Source of the DNA: Marinobacter psychrophilus
GTDB lineage: Bacteria > Pseudomonadota > Gammaproteobacteria > Pseudomonadales > Oleiphilaceae
Direction: 5' to 3'
DNA: 64,000 bases
NCBI RefSeq assembly: GCF_001043175.1
Contig: NZ_CP011494.1
Coordinates: 558,001 to 622,000 of the forward strand
How positions within the stretch are numbered: position 1 is the first letter of the stretch; the number at the start of each line of letters is the position of its first letter. Positions 18,952 through 27,528 of this stretch are shown here, in pieces. The notes below the pieces were generated by a model. The model ran no database searches. It saw nothing but the letters and a program-made list of their open reading frames with translations, and was not told where the DNA came from. A program made the translations under genes and the position numbers.

Positions 18952-19395
18952 TCACTTCTGCACCACAAACTCGGTAAACAGCACGCCGCTAACGGCTTCA
19001 CCGGTGTGCTGGCTTTCCAGGACCTGATTGATGCGGGAGGTGGCTTCTGTTGCCAGTGTTTGCTGAGTGCCTGGCAGGGTAAGCGCATCAACATCGTTTT
19101 GCTCGCCAAACAGCAGTATCAGCTCATGGCGTATGCGGGGCATGTGAGCTTCTACGGCGGGGCGAGCGGTGCTGGCGTTGGCGCGCAAGCTAACACTGGC
19201 TTTCAGATAGGAAAGCTTGCTGCCTGGCGGCCCTATGTGGGTCACAAACGCGGGCTCCAGTGATATATAATCGGTAACGGTTGGTTTTGCTGGTTCAGCC
19301 GGTTCGTCAGGCTCTTCACCGTAGGCGACAACTGCTAGCGCCGTCAGAAAAAGAGCGATGAAGATTTTTGGCATCATTTTTTTCAATACATTCAT
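18952..19395 (-). CDS. FliL-like protein with signal peptide
   Basis: 147 residues from ATG 19395 (MNVLKKMMPKIF); the frame is open further upstream but the extension is Cys-rich and unlikely. A hydrophobic N-terminal segment ends AYGEE, looking more like a cleavable signal peptide than the anchor of true FliL. An acidic/proline linker (EEPDEPAEPAKP) follows. The rest resembles the FliL domain, ending in the typical FTEFVVQK. No flagellar genes are nearby, so this is probably a FliL paralogue of unknown role. It diverges from dsbB with 68 nt between. Confidence 0.75.
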   Translation of the reverse strand: MNVLKKMMPKIFIALFLTALAVVAYGEEPDEPAEPAKPTVTDYISLEPAFVTHIGPPGSKLSYLKASVSLRANASTARPAVEAHMPRIRHELILLFGEQNDVDALTLPGTQQTLATEATSRINQVLESQHTGEAVSGVLFTEFVVQK

Positions 19396-19463
19396 AACCC
19401 TGACAACTCTGATAACCGCGATAGTTTCACAACAATTATTACAGTAACAGGCTGGTAGCACAG

Positions 19464-19994
19464 ATGCAGTCCCATTCCTATTTTCGAGGTGATCTTTTGA
19501 CCAGCAGGATCCTGTTTGCCGTTATTTTTTTGGTGTGTACCGCACTGCTTGCGGTGGCATTTTATATGGAACATGTGATGGGGCTGGAGCCTTGTCCTTT
19601 GTGCTGGTTACAGCGGTTTGCCTTCATGGCAGCCGGGTTGGTCAGCCTGTTGGCGTGGCTACATGGCCCGGGGACGATCGCTACACGGATATACGGTTTT
19701 TTTCTGGCGCTGGCTGCGGGCACGGGGTTGGGGTTGGCCAGCCGCCAGCTCTGGCTGCAAAGCTTGCCTGCGGACCAAGTGCCGGCTTGCGGTCCATCGG
19801 TGGATTACATGCTGGAGGTGCTGCCTTGGTCGGAAGTACTGGCGACCGCAGTTCGCGGGACCGGTGACTGTGCGGCGGTGGTCTGGCGTTTTCTGGGCCT
19901 GAGCATTCCGGGGTGGAGCGCGCTGTTTTTTGTTTGCGTGGTGCTGGTCGGTCTTTATCTGTGTTTGCGCCCCGCGCCAAAGCGGCCCTGGTAA
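19464..19994 (+). CDS. dsbB: Disulfide bond formation protein DsbB
   Basis: 176 residues with four membrane helices. The first redox pair is EPCPLCWLQR (Cys44, Cys47) and the second is the cysteines in QVPACGPS and GTGDCAAV, as in DsbB. It reoxidises DsbA and passes electrons to quinone. The setting next to algQ and an FKBP gene matches Pseudomonas, where the paralogue is called DsbH, so it may be an accessory rather than the main DsbB. TTG 19497 is an alternative start. Confidence 0.9.
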   Translation: MQSHSYFRGDLLTSRILFAVIFLVCTALLAVAFYMEHVMGLEPCPLCWLQRFAFMAAGLVSLLAWLHGPGTIATRIYGFFLALAAGTGLGLASRQLWLQSLPADQVPACGPSVDYMLEVLPWSEVLATAVRGTGDCAAVVWRFLGLSIPGWSALFFVCVVLVGLYLCLRPAPKRPW

Positions 19995-20108
19995 GATCGC
20001 AGCCACAAACGGTTGCGGCTGGTCACTGCCATAGGGTAACTTGCATAGACTTATCTGCACGTTCAGAAGGTATTAGCCAGATAGAACACCAAGTGGAGTA
20101 CAGGCGTT

Positions 20109-20591
20109 ATGTTGGAGCATTGTCGAAATGCCCGTGAACGGTGGGGCGGGGTCAGTGATCTGATCGACCGTTGGCTTAAGGAGCGTCAAGATGTCTTGGT
20201 GCGCTACTGTGAGCTGTCTGCCGAAAACGACTATTCCCAGACCGAGAGCCTAAGACCAAAACTGATTCTGCTGTGTGAAATGTTGATGGATTACGTTTCC
20301 GCCGGGCACTTTGAAATCTACGAGCAACTGGTGCGTGAGGCGCGAGAATTTAACGACGACGAGGGCTTGGGACTGGTCGCAAAGGTGTATCCGCGTATTA
20401 CCGAAACCACCCAAGTGATTCTGGATTTCAATGACAAGATAGATGGTCGCGAACTCTCCGAGTCGGAAATGCAGGCGTTGTTTACGGAGTTATCGCGAGT
20501 GGGTGAAATCCTGGCTAGTCGTTTTGAACTGGAAGATCTTCTGATTGCTCATCTCCACACCGCCAACGCAGACAAAGTAGAGCCAGCCTGA
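20109..20591 (+). CDS. rsd: Anti-sigma-70 factor Rsd/AlgQ
   Basis: 160 residues, all-helical Rsd_AlgQ family. The N-terminus MLEHCRNARERWGGV, then DLIDRWLKERQDVLVRYCEL, is characteristic, as is the acidic FELEDLLIAHL near the end. Rsd/AlgQ binds region 4 of the housekeeping sigma factor, shifting RNA polymerase to alternative sigmas; in Pseudomonas AlgQ affects alginate production. AlgZ/AlgR homologues lie 18 kb away. The gene ends 71 nt from the convergent FKBP gene. Confidence 0.92.
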   Translation: MLEHCRNARERWGGVSDLIDRWLKERQDVLVRYCELSAENDYSQTESLRPKLILLCEMLMDYVSAGHFEIYEQLVREAREFNDDEGLGLVAKVYPRITETTQVILDFNDKIDGRELSESEMQALFTELSRVGEILASRFELEDLLIAHLHTANADKVEPA

Positions 20592-20608
20592 GAGCTGTTG
20601 GTAAACTT

Positions 20609-20633
20609 GGGCGGCATGCTTTTGGCGCCGCCC
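20609..20633. terminator. Hairpin between convergent rsd and FKBP genes
   Basis: GGGCGGC (20609-20615) pairs with GCCGCCC (20627-20633) around an 11-nt loop, extendable by one or two bases. No clear T-run follows on either strand, so it may only be a bidirectional stop/3'-end stabiliser. Confidence 0.35.
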
Positions 20634-20662
20634 AGATGCTAATGGTTAACTGCAACAAGCCG

Positions 20663-21379
20663 TTACTGGGCGCTGTCCGGGTTAACCGCTATCAGTTCCA
20701 CGTCAAAAACCAATGTTTCATTGGGACCAATCGCGCGATTGCCGCCCGGGCCATATGCTAGGTCTGATGGGATATAGAGTTTGTAACGCGCGCCTTCGTT
20801 CATCAGCTGCAAGCCCTCTGTCCAGCCGGGAATGACCTGGTCTAGGCGGAATGAAACAGGTTCACCGCGCTCGCGGGAGCTGTCAAACACCTCGCCATTC
20901 AACAACTCGCCCGTGTAGTGGACTGTTACCGTTTCGCCGGCGCTTGGTTGTGGGCCATTACCGGCTTCGAGCACTTCGTACTGCAAGCCGGAATCGGTGG
21001 TTGCTACGCCCTCGCGCTTGGCATTTTCAGCCAGAAAAGCGTTTCCCGCATCCACATTTTTCTGCGCCATTTCCCCCATTTGCTTGGACTGATCTTCCTG
21101 CAGTTTCTGCTGGTAAGCCATTAGCGCTTCTTGAATTTCTTCCTGGGTCATCCGGCGCTGTGCCTGATCGCTGCTGTTGCCGTGCTGAATGCCCTGCAGA
21201 AACTGTTCCATCTGCAGGTCTGGCAGGTCGTTACCCATGCGCTCACCCATTACTAAGCCCATGCCGTAACTGACTTTTTCGCTGTTGGATTCCAGCGTGG
21301 GGTCATTAGGTGCTTCTTGAGCGGAAGAGCAGCCCGCAACAAGGCCGGCAATCGTCAGTGCAAACAGCGTTTTCTTCAT
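20663..21379 (-). CDS. FKBP-type peptidyl-prolyl isomerase, lipoprotein (FkpA/Mip-like)
   Basis: 238 residues. The signal peptide ends in a lipobox (GLVAGC, Cys17), so it is probably a lipoprotein in the envelope. The N-terminal helical dimerisation domain (about 30-125, LESNSEKVSYGMGLVMGERM) precedes an FKBP domain with VTVHYTGELLNGEVFDSS, QVIPGWTEGLQLM and YKLYIPSDLAYGPGG. It should assist folding of periplasmic proteins by proline isomerisation. GGATGGATTC before the start gives a good ribosome-binding site. Confidence 0.92.
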   Translation of the reverse strand: MKKTLFALTIAGLVAGCSSAQEAPNDPTLESNSEKVSYGMGLVMGERMGNDLPDLQMEQFLQGIQHGNSSDQAQRRMTQEEIQEALMAYQQKLQEDQSKQMGEMAQKNVDAGNAFLAENAKREGVATTDSGLQYEVLEAGNGPQPSAGETVTVHYTGELLNGEVFDSSRERGEPVSFRLDQVIPGWTEGLQLMNEGARYKLYIPSDLAYGPGGNRAIGPNETLVFDVELIAVNPDSAQ

Positions 21380-21540
21380 GAATCCATCCTTTATATTAAT
21401 AAATAAATCGCAACGGCCAGGCTTGGCCGGCGCCGGCTGATTGAGGGTATCCGATATAATGCTGGCGAGAAGGTACCTATAACATCGGCTTTACGCCACT
21501 GAATATCTGTTAATGGCCAAACGGCCACTCACTTAATTGC

Positions 21541-21591
21541 CCGAAGCACCGACTAACGTCATGAGGCACTTACTAACTTCCTGAAGCACCC
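21541..21591. repeat. Degenerate ~20-bp tandem repeat at the 3' end of the DUF4124 gene
   Basis: Three diverged copies begin at 21541 (CCGAAGCACCGACTAACGT), 21560 (CATGAGGCACTTACTAACTT) and 21580 (CCTGAAGCACCC). The DUF4124 stop codon lies in the middle copy, so the last codons of the gene derive from the repeat. Confidence 0.5.
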
Positions 21592-21953
21592 ACGCCCATG
21601 TTGAATGGCGCTTTATACGGTGCCTGCCAGTCAACTTCAGACTCTGCGTTGCCAGCCGTGCCACGTAGTGGGTTCGGCCGTTCTATGGCCAAGGTGTTCC
21701 AGGGCCCCCGGGGCGGTGGCTGGTCAGCATAATGCCAGTTGCCATTGGTATCTCGCCACTTGAAAATAATGTCGGGTGAATCTATCACCACTGATTCTGG
21801 AACCAGAGTTTCGAAGGCGGGAATTTCTGTCGATTTTTTTTCTTGAGCCAATGGCTGTGTTACTTGCTCGGGCGTTCCCAAACCAAAAATAATGAGCAAT
21901 AACAATACGCCCAAAGCAGGAAAGGCTAGCCGTACCAGCCATTTAATCATCAT
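21573..21953 (-). CDS. DUF4124-type membrane-anchored protein
   Basis: 126 residues from ATG 21953 (MMIKWLVRLAF). One N-terminal membrane helix (about 4-24) is followed by a short periplasmic part with KWRDTNGNWHYADQPP, the DUF4124 signature (a small beta fold starting with a W-x-D-x-x-G pattern). The C-terminus is Pro/Gly-rich. The start overlaps the stop of the upstream TIGR02444 gene by 4 nt (21950-21953), so translation is probably coupled. Function unknown. Confidence 0.78.
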   Translation of the reverse strand: MMIKWLVRLAFPALGVLLLLIIFGLGTPEQVTQPLAQEKKSTEIPAFETLVPESVVIDSPDIIFKWRDTNGNWHYADQPPPRGPWNTLAIERPNPLRGTAGNAESEVDWQAPYKAPFNMGVGASGS

Positions 21954-22510
21954 GTTGATTGCGCTCCGGGGCGCGAAAAAGTCAAAACAGATGCCAGTTG
22001 ATGAATATCTGAGGCAGCTGCTCGTGCGCTGTCTGCACAAGGCGCCGCTGCTGTCAGATTGCCGATGATCAAAATGTTGCGATCTTGCATCGCCGGCTCT
22101 TCTGTTTGAGTGTTCAGCGTTTGCCACGCCAGAGCGAGTTCGACACGCTCGGCTTCAAGTTCCAAGCGGGCCACGCCTGCGCGCAAGTTATAACAACTTC
22201 CGGACTCTTTCGGCAGTGCTCTTTTTATGTCACGCAGTGCCACGGTTACACGGTTGCGCCACTCTGTTACCGTAACAGCCTCTAGCCCGGAGTAAGTTCT
22301 GTGCTGATTTGCTTGCCAAGCCGCACATAGAATGCGGGTCACACTCCAGCCTTGTTGTTGCAATGACAGGCAGGCAGACGCAACGCCCGGTTTTTGCCAG
22401 CATGATAGGGCAAAAGACCAAAGCTCTGTGTCGGTCTGCAAAACTGCCGGCAGTGCCAGGCTGGCTGCGGTTTGCGGTATGACCGTAATATCGTCCGGTG
22501 CAGTTTCCAA
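21950..22510 (-). CDS. TIGR02444 (DUF2390) family protein
   Basis: 186 residues, soluble. The opening part (TELWSFALSCWQKPGVASACLSLQQQ) fits the TIGR02444 pattern of helical proteins. In Pseudomonas-type genomes they are encoded next to the ABC-F gene, as here (divergent, 37 nt apart). The C-terminal third (from about residue 140) is less conserved in appearance. The gene is coupled by a 4-nt overlap to the DUF4124 protein. No biochemical role is known to me. Confidence 0.75.
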   Translation of the reverse strand: METAPDDITVIPQTAASLALPAVLQTDTELWSFALSCWQKPGVASACLSLQQQGWSVTRILCAAWQANQHRTYSGLEAVTVTEWRNRVTVALRDIKRALPKESGSCYNLRAGVARLELEAERVELALAWQTLNTQTEEPAMQDRNILIIGNLTAAAPCADSARAAASDIHQLASVLTFSRPGAQST

Positions 22511-22547
22511 GGCTTCCCTGAAATTATTAAAGTGCCAGAATTAAAAC

Positions 22548-24488
22548 ATGTTAACAATTAGTGATCTTAGTTTACAACGAGGTGGTGCGTGGTTACTAGA
22601 AGGCGTCAGCCTGACCGTGCAACCGGGCCAACGCATGGCCATTGTGGGCGCCAATGGTGCCGGCAAGTCCAGTTTGTTTCAGCTTTTATTGGGTGATTTG
22701 GCGCCAGAGCGCGGCAATTTTTCTCTGCCCGGAGGCTGTCGCATTGCTCACATGGCTCAGGAAGTTGAGGCGACCGGGCGTAGCGCGCGAGACTTTGTAT
22801 TGGACGGCGATTTCGATTTGCGCCGCCTGGAACACGAACTGGCAAGAGCGGAAGTTGCGCAGGACGACCTGGCCCAAGCCCGTATCCATGGCGAGTTAGA
22901 CCTGCACGAGGCGTGGTCTGCATCGCGCCGCGCCGAGTCGCTGCTACGCGGGTTGGGCTTCAGTGATGGCGATGCTGATCACCCGGTTTCGAGTTTCTCG
23001 GGAGGCTGGCGGATTCGTCTGAATTTGGCCCAGGCGCTGATGCGCCCGTCCGATTTGATGCTGCTGGACGAGCCGACCAACCACCTGGATCTGGACGCTT
23101 GTCTTTGGCTGGAAAACTGGCTACGGCGCTACTCTGGAACCCTGCTGTTCATCTCCCACGACCGGGATTTCATGGACAGAGTCGCGACACATGTCGTGCA
23201 CTTTGATCGGCGCGATCTGGCACTGTATAGCGGTAATTACTCAGCCTTTGAAGTCCAGCGCAGCGAGCGCCTGGCCCAACAGCAGGCCGGATTCGAGCGT
23301 CAGCAAGCCCGCATTGCTGAGATTCAGCGTTTTATTGACCGATTCAAGGCTCAAGCCACCAAGGCTCGTCAGGCCCAGAGCCGAGTGAAATCTCTGGAGC
23401 GCATGGAAAAAATTGCCCCTGCACACATTGATTCACCGTTCAATTTTCAATTTCCTTTAGCCGAAAAAGTGTCAAACCCGCTGCTGAGCATCCGCCAGGG
23501 CCAAGCCGGTCACGGCGACGTGACGATTCTGCGCAACCTGAACCTGAGCTTGTTACCGGGCAGTCGCATTGGTCTGCTTGGCCCTAATGGTGCGGGTAAA
23601 TCCACTCTTATGGACAGTCTGCGGGGTGAGGCGACGCTGATTAACGGTGAGCGTACCTGCGGCGAGCATCTGGCTATTGGCTATTTTGCCCAGCATCAGC
23701 TCGAATCCCTTGATTTGGACGCCAGCCCCTTTTTGCACCTGCAGCGCTTGAGCCCGCGGGCGTCGGATCAGAGTATTCGCAATTTTCTCGGCGGTTTTGA
23801 CTTTCATGGCAATGCGGCCCTGTCACCGATACGGTCCTTCTCCGGCGGCGAAAAAGCTCGGGTGGCGCTGGCAGTGATCGCCTGGCAGCGGCCCAATCTG
23901 CTGCTGCTGGATGAGCCTACCAACCATCTTGATCTGGAAATGCGCCAGGCGCTCACCATGGCCTTGCAGAACTTTGATGGCGCCATTGTGGTGGTGTCGC
24001 ACGATCGCCACTTGCTGCGCAACACCGTCGATGAGTTCTGGCTGGTGAACGATGGCCGCGTCGTTGAGTACCAGGGAGACCTTGAGGATTATGAGCGCTG
24101 GCTGGCGGATCGCCGCAAAGACGACACCGAGGCGCCAAAGCGACTGTCTGTTGCCGCAGAGGGTGGCCAAGACGCGGCATTCAATGGTGAAAGTGCCGAT
24201 GACCGCAAGGTCCGCAAGCGCGCCGAGGCGGCTGTGCGCCAGAAAATTAGCCCGTTCCGCAAACAGCAGGCCACACTGGAAAAACAGATGGATAGCATGC
24301 AGGCTGCGCTGGCGGAGATGGACGCCGAGCTTACCAATCCGGCGCTGTACAGTGACAGCGGCAAACAACAGTTAAAAACGCTGTTGGGCCGGCAGGCCGA
24401 GGCGCGCCAAAAAATGGCAGCTGTAGAGATTCAGTGGCTGGACGTCAGCGAAACGGTCGAAGCTCTGGAAGCGGAGCTGGAAAGTTGA
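22548..24488 (+). CDS. yheS: ABC-F family ATPase (YheS-like)
   Basis: 646 residues without membrane segments: two fused ABC domains. Seen: Walker A GANGAGKSS and GPNGAGKST, signatures FSGGWRIRL and FSGGEKARV, and Walker B LMLLDEPTNHLDLD and LLLLDEPTNHLDLE. The charged linker between the domains and a C-terminal coiled coil (about 550-645) fit YheS/Uup. ABC-F proteins act on ribosomes rather than in transport. The order relative to the TIGR02444 gene and ppx follows Pseudomonas. Confidence 0.9.
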   Translation: MLTISDLSLQRGGAWLLEGVSLTVQPGQRMAIVGANGAGKSSLFQLLLGDLAPERGNFSLPGGCRIAHMAQEVEATGRSARDFVLDGDFDLRRLEHELARAEVAQDDLAQARIHGELDLHEAWSASRRAESLLRGLGFSDGDADHPVSSFSGGWRIRLNLAQALMRPSDLMLLDEPTNHLDLDACLWLENWLRRYSGTLLFISHDRDFMDRVATHVVHFDRRDLALYSGNYSAFEVQRSERLAQQQAGFERQQARIAEIQRFIDRFKAQATKARQAQSRVKSLERMEKIAPAHIDSPFNFQFPLAEKVSNPLLSIRQGQAGHGDVTILRNLNLSLLPGSRIGLLGPNGAGKSTLMDSLRGEATLINGERTCGEHLAIGYFAQHQLESLDLDASPFLHLQRLSPRASDQSIRNFLGGFDFHGNAALSPIRSFSGGEKARVALAVIAWQRPNLLLLDEPTNHLDLEMRQALTMALQNFDGAIVVVSHDRHLLRNTVDEFWLVNDGRVVEYQGDLEDYERWLADRRKDDTEAPKRLSVAAEGGQDAAFNGESADDRKVRKRAEAAVRQKISPFRKQQATLEKQMDSMQAALAEMDAELTNPALYSDSGKQQLKTLLGRQAEARQKMAAVEIQWLDVSETVEALEAELES

Positions 24489-24542
24489 GGCTGGCCCACT
24501 ACTTTGCAGCAGAAACTGATACGTCTGGCGCCAGTTTCTTAC

Positions 24543-24580
24543 TCGGTGATTTTTTAATCAGTGATTTTTTATTCAGTGAT
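24543..24580. repeat. 15-bp tandem repeat that triplicates the ppx stop codon
   Basis: Two full copies (24543-24557, 24558-24572) and one partial copy (24573-24580) of a 15-bp unit close to TCAGTGATTTTTTAT. Because 15 is a multiple of three, TAA recurs in the ppx frame at 24569-24571, 24554-24556 and 24539-24541. The inverted pair AGAAACTG/CAGTTTCT at 24511-24518 and 24532-24539 lies next to it and may terminate the ABC-F transcript. Confidence 0.7.
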
Positions 24581-26095
24581 GATGTCCAGACTGAAGTCCT
24601 GACGTAACAGGTAGTCCCGTTCATTTTCCAGGTCTGCCAAGGTTAGTGGGCGTTGTTCCAGCCAGCCCTTAGGGAAGCGGATGCTGAGCTTGTTCGTTGA
24701 CGCTTTCAACGTCAGCTCTGGTGGTTCTTCCAGATTGCGGGCGTGCTGCAGCAGTACGCCCAGGCGCACCAGTATGCATAGGTAGCGCAAGCGCGGGATG
24801 TCTTCAGCTAAGGTTCCGGCCCAAATGGCTGAAGTAAACTTGCGCCGGTGCCCGCGCACCAAGGCCGCCAGATCCCACTGGAACTGTTGGGTAAAACCGG
24901 GCAAGTCCGAATATTGTAAAAGATAAGCACCGTGCTTGTGGTATTGGCTGTGTGAGATGGTCAAGCCAATTTCATGCAGCTTGCAGGCCCAGCGCAGGGT
25001 ATCTTCGTCGCTGAAGCTGTTCACCTTCCAGGTTTCCGCAACTTGCGCCCAAGCTGCCACCGCGCTGGCTTCTACGGCGGCGCCGTGCTGCTGGTCAACG
25101 TGGTAGCGTTCTTGTAATGCGGAAATGGTTCGTTCCCGCACATCTTCATGGCGTATTCGCCCGACAATTCCGTACAGTAGGCCTTCGCGCAGCGCGCCAT
25201 CGGCAAAGCTCATGGTTTCAATTCCCAGCGACTGAAACGCGCCCATTAGAATGGCGAAGCCGCCAGGGAAAATACTTTGCCGGTCTGGGCGCACACCAAT
25301 TTCGCTTAAACGCTCAACGTGGCCCATGCTAACCAGCCGTTTACGCAATTCCTGCATGGCTTCCAGAGTGATGGTGCCATCGGTAATCTTGAGCGTGGCC
25401 AGAGCCTGGCCGATGGCTTTTACCGACCCTGACGAACCCACGGCGCTTTGCCAGCCCATCGCCCGATACTGGCGGCGAATACTCTGCAGTTCTTGCTCGG
25501 CATGAGTGATGGCACGGTCTAAACTGCGGCGACTGATTTTTCCGTCCTGAAAGTAGCGATTACGAAACGACACGCAGCCCATGTGCATGCTTTCCAGGGC
25601 TTCCGGCTCAAAGCGTTGGCCAATCACAAATTCGGTGCTACCGCCGCCTATGTCGATCACCAGCCGGCGGCCGGTGTCGTCAGAAAGAGTGTGGGCAACG
25701 CCCAGGTAAATCAATCGCGCTTCCTCACGCCCGGCAATCACTTCTACCGGGTAGCCCAGCACTTCCTCAGCCCGGCTGAGAAACTCGTTGGCATTGCGAG
25801 CAATGCGCAGGGCGTTAGTGCCAACAATTTGTACAGCTTCCGGAGGCATGCCCTGCAGGCGCTGGGCAAAGCGGCTCAGGCAGGCCAGAGCTCGTTCCTG
25901 AACTTCGTCGGTCAGGCGGTTTTGGGCGTCAAGCCCGGCTCCGAGCTGAACTTTTTCGCCCATTTTTTCCATGGTACGAATTTCACCGTGCACCAGGCGC
26001 GCAACCACCATGTGAAAGCTGTTTGAGCCCATATCGATAGCGGCAAGCATATCAGGAGGCGCGGTAACGTTTTCGGCGTTGGGTTCTGCCGTCAC
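24569..26095 (-). CDS. ppx: Exopolyphosphatase (Ppx/GppA family)
   Basis: 508 residues from GTG 26095 (AAGGA 11 nt upstream), giving MTAEPNAENVTAPPDMLAAIDMGSNSF as in Pseudomonas Ppx; the frame opens 18 codons earlier with TTG, which I reject. The ASKHA-type phosphate loops AIDMGSNSFHMVVARL and VIDIGGGSTEFVIG are present, with an HD-like helical C-terminal domain. It removes terminal phosphate from polyphosphate and may also hydrolyse pppGpp. It diverges from trxA. Confidence 0.92.
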   Translation of the reverse strand: MTAEPNAENVTAPPDMLAAIDMGSNSFHMVVARLVHGEIRTMEKMGEKVQLGAGLDAQNRLTDEVQERALACLSRFAQRLQGMPPEAVQIVGTNALRIARNANEFLSRAEEVLGYPVEVIAGREEARLIYLGVAHTLSDDTGRRLVIDIGGGSTEFVIGQRFEPEALESMHMGCVSFRNRYFQDGKISRRSLDRAITHAEQELQSIRRQYRAMGWQSAVGSSGSVKAIGQALATLKITDGTITLEAMQELRKRLVSMGHVERLSEIGVRPDRQSIFPGGFAILMGAFQSLGIETMSFADGALREGLLYGIVGRIRHEDVRERTISALQERYHVDQQHGAAVEASAVAAWAQVAETWKVNSFSDEDTLRWACKLHEIGLTISHSQYHKHGAYLLQYSDLPGFTQQFQWDLAALVRGHRRKFTSAIWAGTLAEDIPRLRYLCILVRLGVLLQHARNLEEPPELTLKASTNKLSIRFPKGWLEQRPLTLADLENERDYLLRQDFSLDIITE

Positions 26096-26371
26096 TGGGT
26101 TATGAATCCTTGTGGGATGAACGTAGGGCGTACTATAGCGATAACCCAAGGGCCTGTCAGCCAGCCTGACTGTCGGTGGTTTATCGAGCGTGGAATTCCC
26201 CGCATGTCAGCGAAGGCTTCACAACTGCTGGAGCAATGGCGTAAAGTATTGTCCATTGAAAGCATGGTCTAAGAAAAGCGTGAATTGTCACGCAGTTTTC
26301 AAAATGATAACGATAGTCAATACAGCTAACTGCATCTGTTACCGGGCAGATGCCAGAAACAGGAAATCAGA

Positions 26372-26698
26372 ATGAGCGCAAATATTGTTAACGTAACCGA
26401 TGCCTCCTTTGAACAGGACGTACTGCAGTCTGATGTGCCGGTACTGGTGGATTACTGGGCTGAGTGGTGTGGCCCATGTAAAATGATCGCGCCGGTGCTG
26501 GAAGAAATTGCCGAGGAGTATGCCGGCAAGCTGAAAGTCTGTAAGCTCAACATCGATGAGAATGAGCAAACGCCACCCAAGTTCAACATCCGTGGTATTC
26601 CTACGTTGATGCTGTTCAAAAATGGCAATGTGGACGCGACCAAAGTAGGTGCTTTGTCTAAGTCCCAGCTGGCAGCGTTTCTGGACAGCAATCTCTGA
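26372..26698 (+). CDS. trxA: Thioredoxin 1
   Basis: 108 residues, the family length. The active site is EWCGPCK (Cys33, Cys36), with the buried Asp in LVDYWAEW and the cis-proline in RGIPTLMLF. It is the general cytoplasmic disulfide reductant, working with thioredoxin reductase. A strong terminator follows. In Pseudomonas trxA is followed closely by rho; here 3.9 kb with molybdenum-cofactor genes separates them. Confidence 0.96.
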   Translation: MSANIVNVTDASFEQDVLQSDVPVLVDYWAEWCGPCKMIAPVLEEIAEEYAGKLKVCKLNIDENEQTPPKFNIRGIPTLMLFKNGNVDATKVGALSKSQLAAFLDSNL

Positions 26699-26751
26699 TT
26701 GCATAGCCCGACTGGAGAACCGACTCAACAGCCTGACTGAAAAGCCAGGCT

Positions 26752-26790
26752 AAAAAACCGCCCCGGAGCTCTGCTCGAGGGCGGTTTTTT
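26752..26790. terminator. Rho-independent terminator after trxA
   Basis: AAAAAACCGCCC (26752-26763) pairs with GAGGGCGGTTTTTT (from 26778). A-runs and T-runs on both sides make it able to act in both directions. Confidence 0.88.
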
Positions 26791-26911
26791 ATGGTGCCAG
26801 TCGCGCCCCTGACGCCTGTAATGACACTAGCGGAAATGCTGGTTACGGTCATAATGCAGACATTGGCGACAATGAACTCGACGGCGACAGGTAAAACGGC
26901 CATAAAAAAAC

Positions 26912-27520
26912 GTGATGAACACTGACCCCCTCAGTCCCCAAGCACCCTTGCCGGTTGTTGGCCTGCTATTGGCAGGAGGTGCGGGCACGCGTATGGATGG
27001 CAAAGACAAAGGCATGTTGCACTGGCGCGGCAGGCCTATGGCAGCCTGGGTTGCGGAGGCTTTACGATCCGCAACCGGTTCGCCGCTGATCAGCGCCAAC
27101 CGTTCCATCGAGGAATACAGCCGCTTGGGAGAAGTGTTTACTGACGCTCCTGAGTTTGCTGGGCAAGGTCCACTGGCGGGCCTGTTAGCAGGTTTGCAGG
27201 AAGCCGGAGACCGCGGATACGGGGCGGTGCTGGTGTGCCCCTGCGACACGCCCGGCGTTACCCCTGCGCTACTGCGGCAGCTGTTGCAGGCCTGGCGCAG
27301 CGCTCCCGATCGGCCAGTGATAGCCCGGTGCGACGGGCGCGATCATCCGTTACACGGGGTTTATCCGGTGGCTATGGCGGCGGCGCTTGAGCAGCAGCTG
27401 TGTAACGATAACCGTCGGGTTATGATGTTTGCCCGCAGCCAGCAGGCCCAATCTTTAGAATGTCCTGGACTGTCTGAGCTGTTCACCAACCGCAATCGGC
27501 CGCAAGATTTAAAGGATTGA
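26912..27520 (+). CDS. mobA: Molybdenum cofactor guanylyltransferase
   Basis: 202 residues. Nucleotidyltransferase motif LLAGGAGTRMDGKDKGML near residue 17 and VCPCDTPGV near 110, both as in MobA. It attaches GMP to Mo-molybdopterin, producing the guanine dinucleotide form used by DMSO-reductase-family enzymes such as nitrate reductase. Start is GTG 26912 or ATG 26915. It is convergent with moaE, with 8 nt between the stops. Confidence 0.9.
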   Translation: MMNTDPLSPQAPLPVVGLLLAGGAGTRMDGKDKGMLHWRGRPMAAWVAEALRSATGSPLISANRSIEEYSRLGEVFTDAPEFAGQGPLAGLLAGLQEAGDRGYGAVLVCPCDTPGVTPALLRQLLQAWRSAPDRPVIARCDGRDHPLHGVYPVAMAAALEQQLCNDNRRVMMFARSQQAQSLECPGLSELFTNRNRPQDLKD

Positions 27521-27528
27521 CGGCCATG

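Noticed and set aside
26306..26317. GATAAC-GATAGT direct repeat upstream of trxA resembling Fur hexamers
   Set aside because: Only direct, partial hexamers without palindromic symmetry, and trxA is not a usual Fur target.
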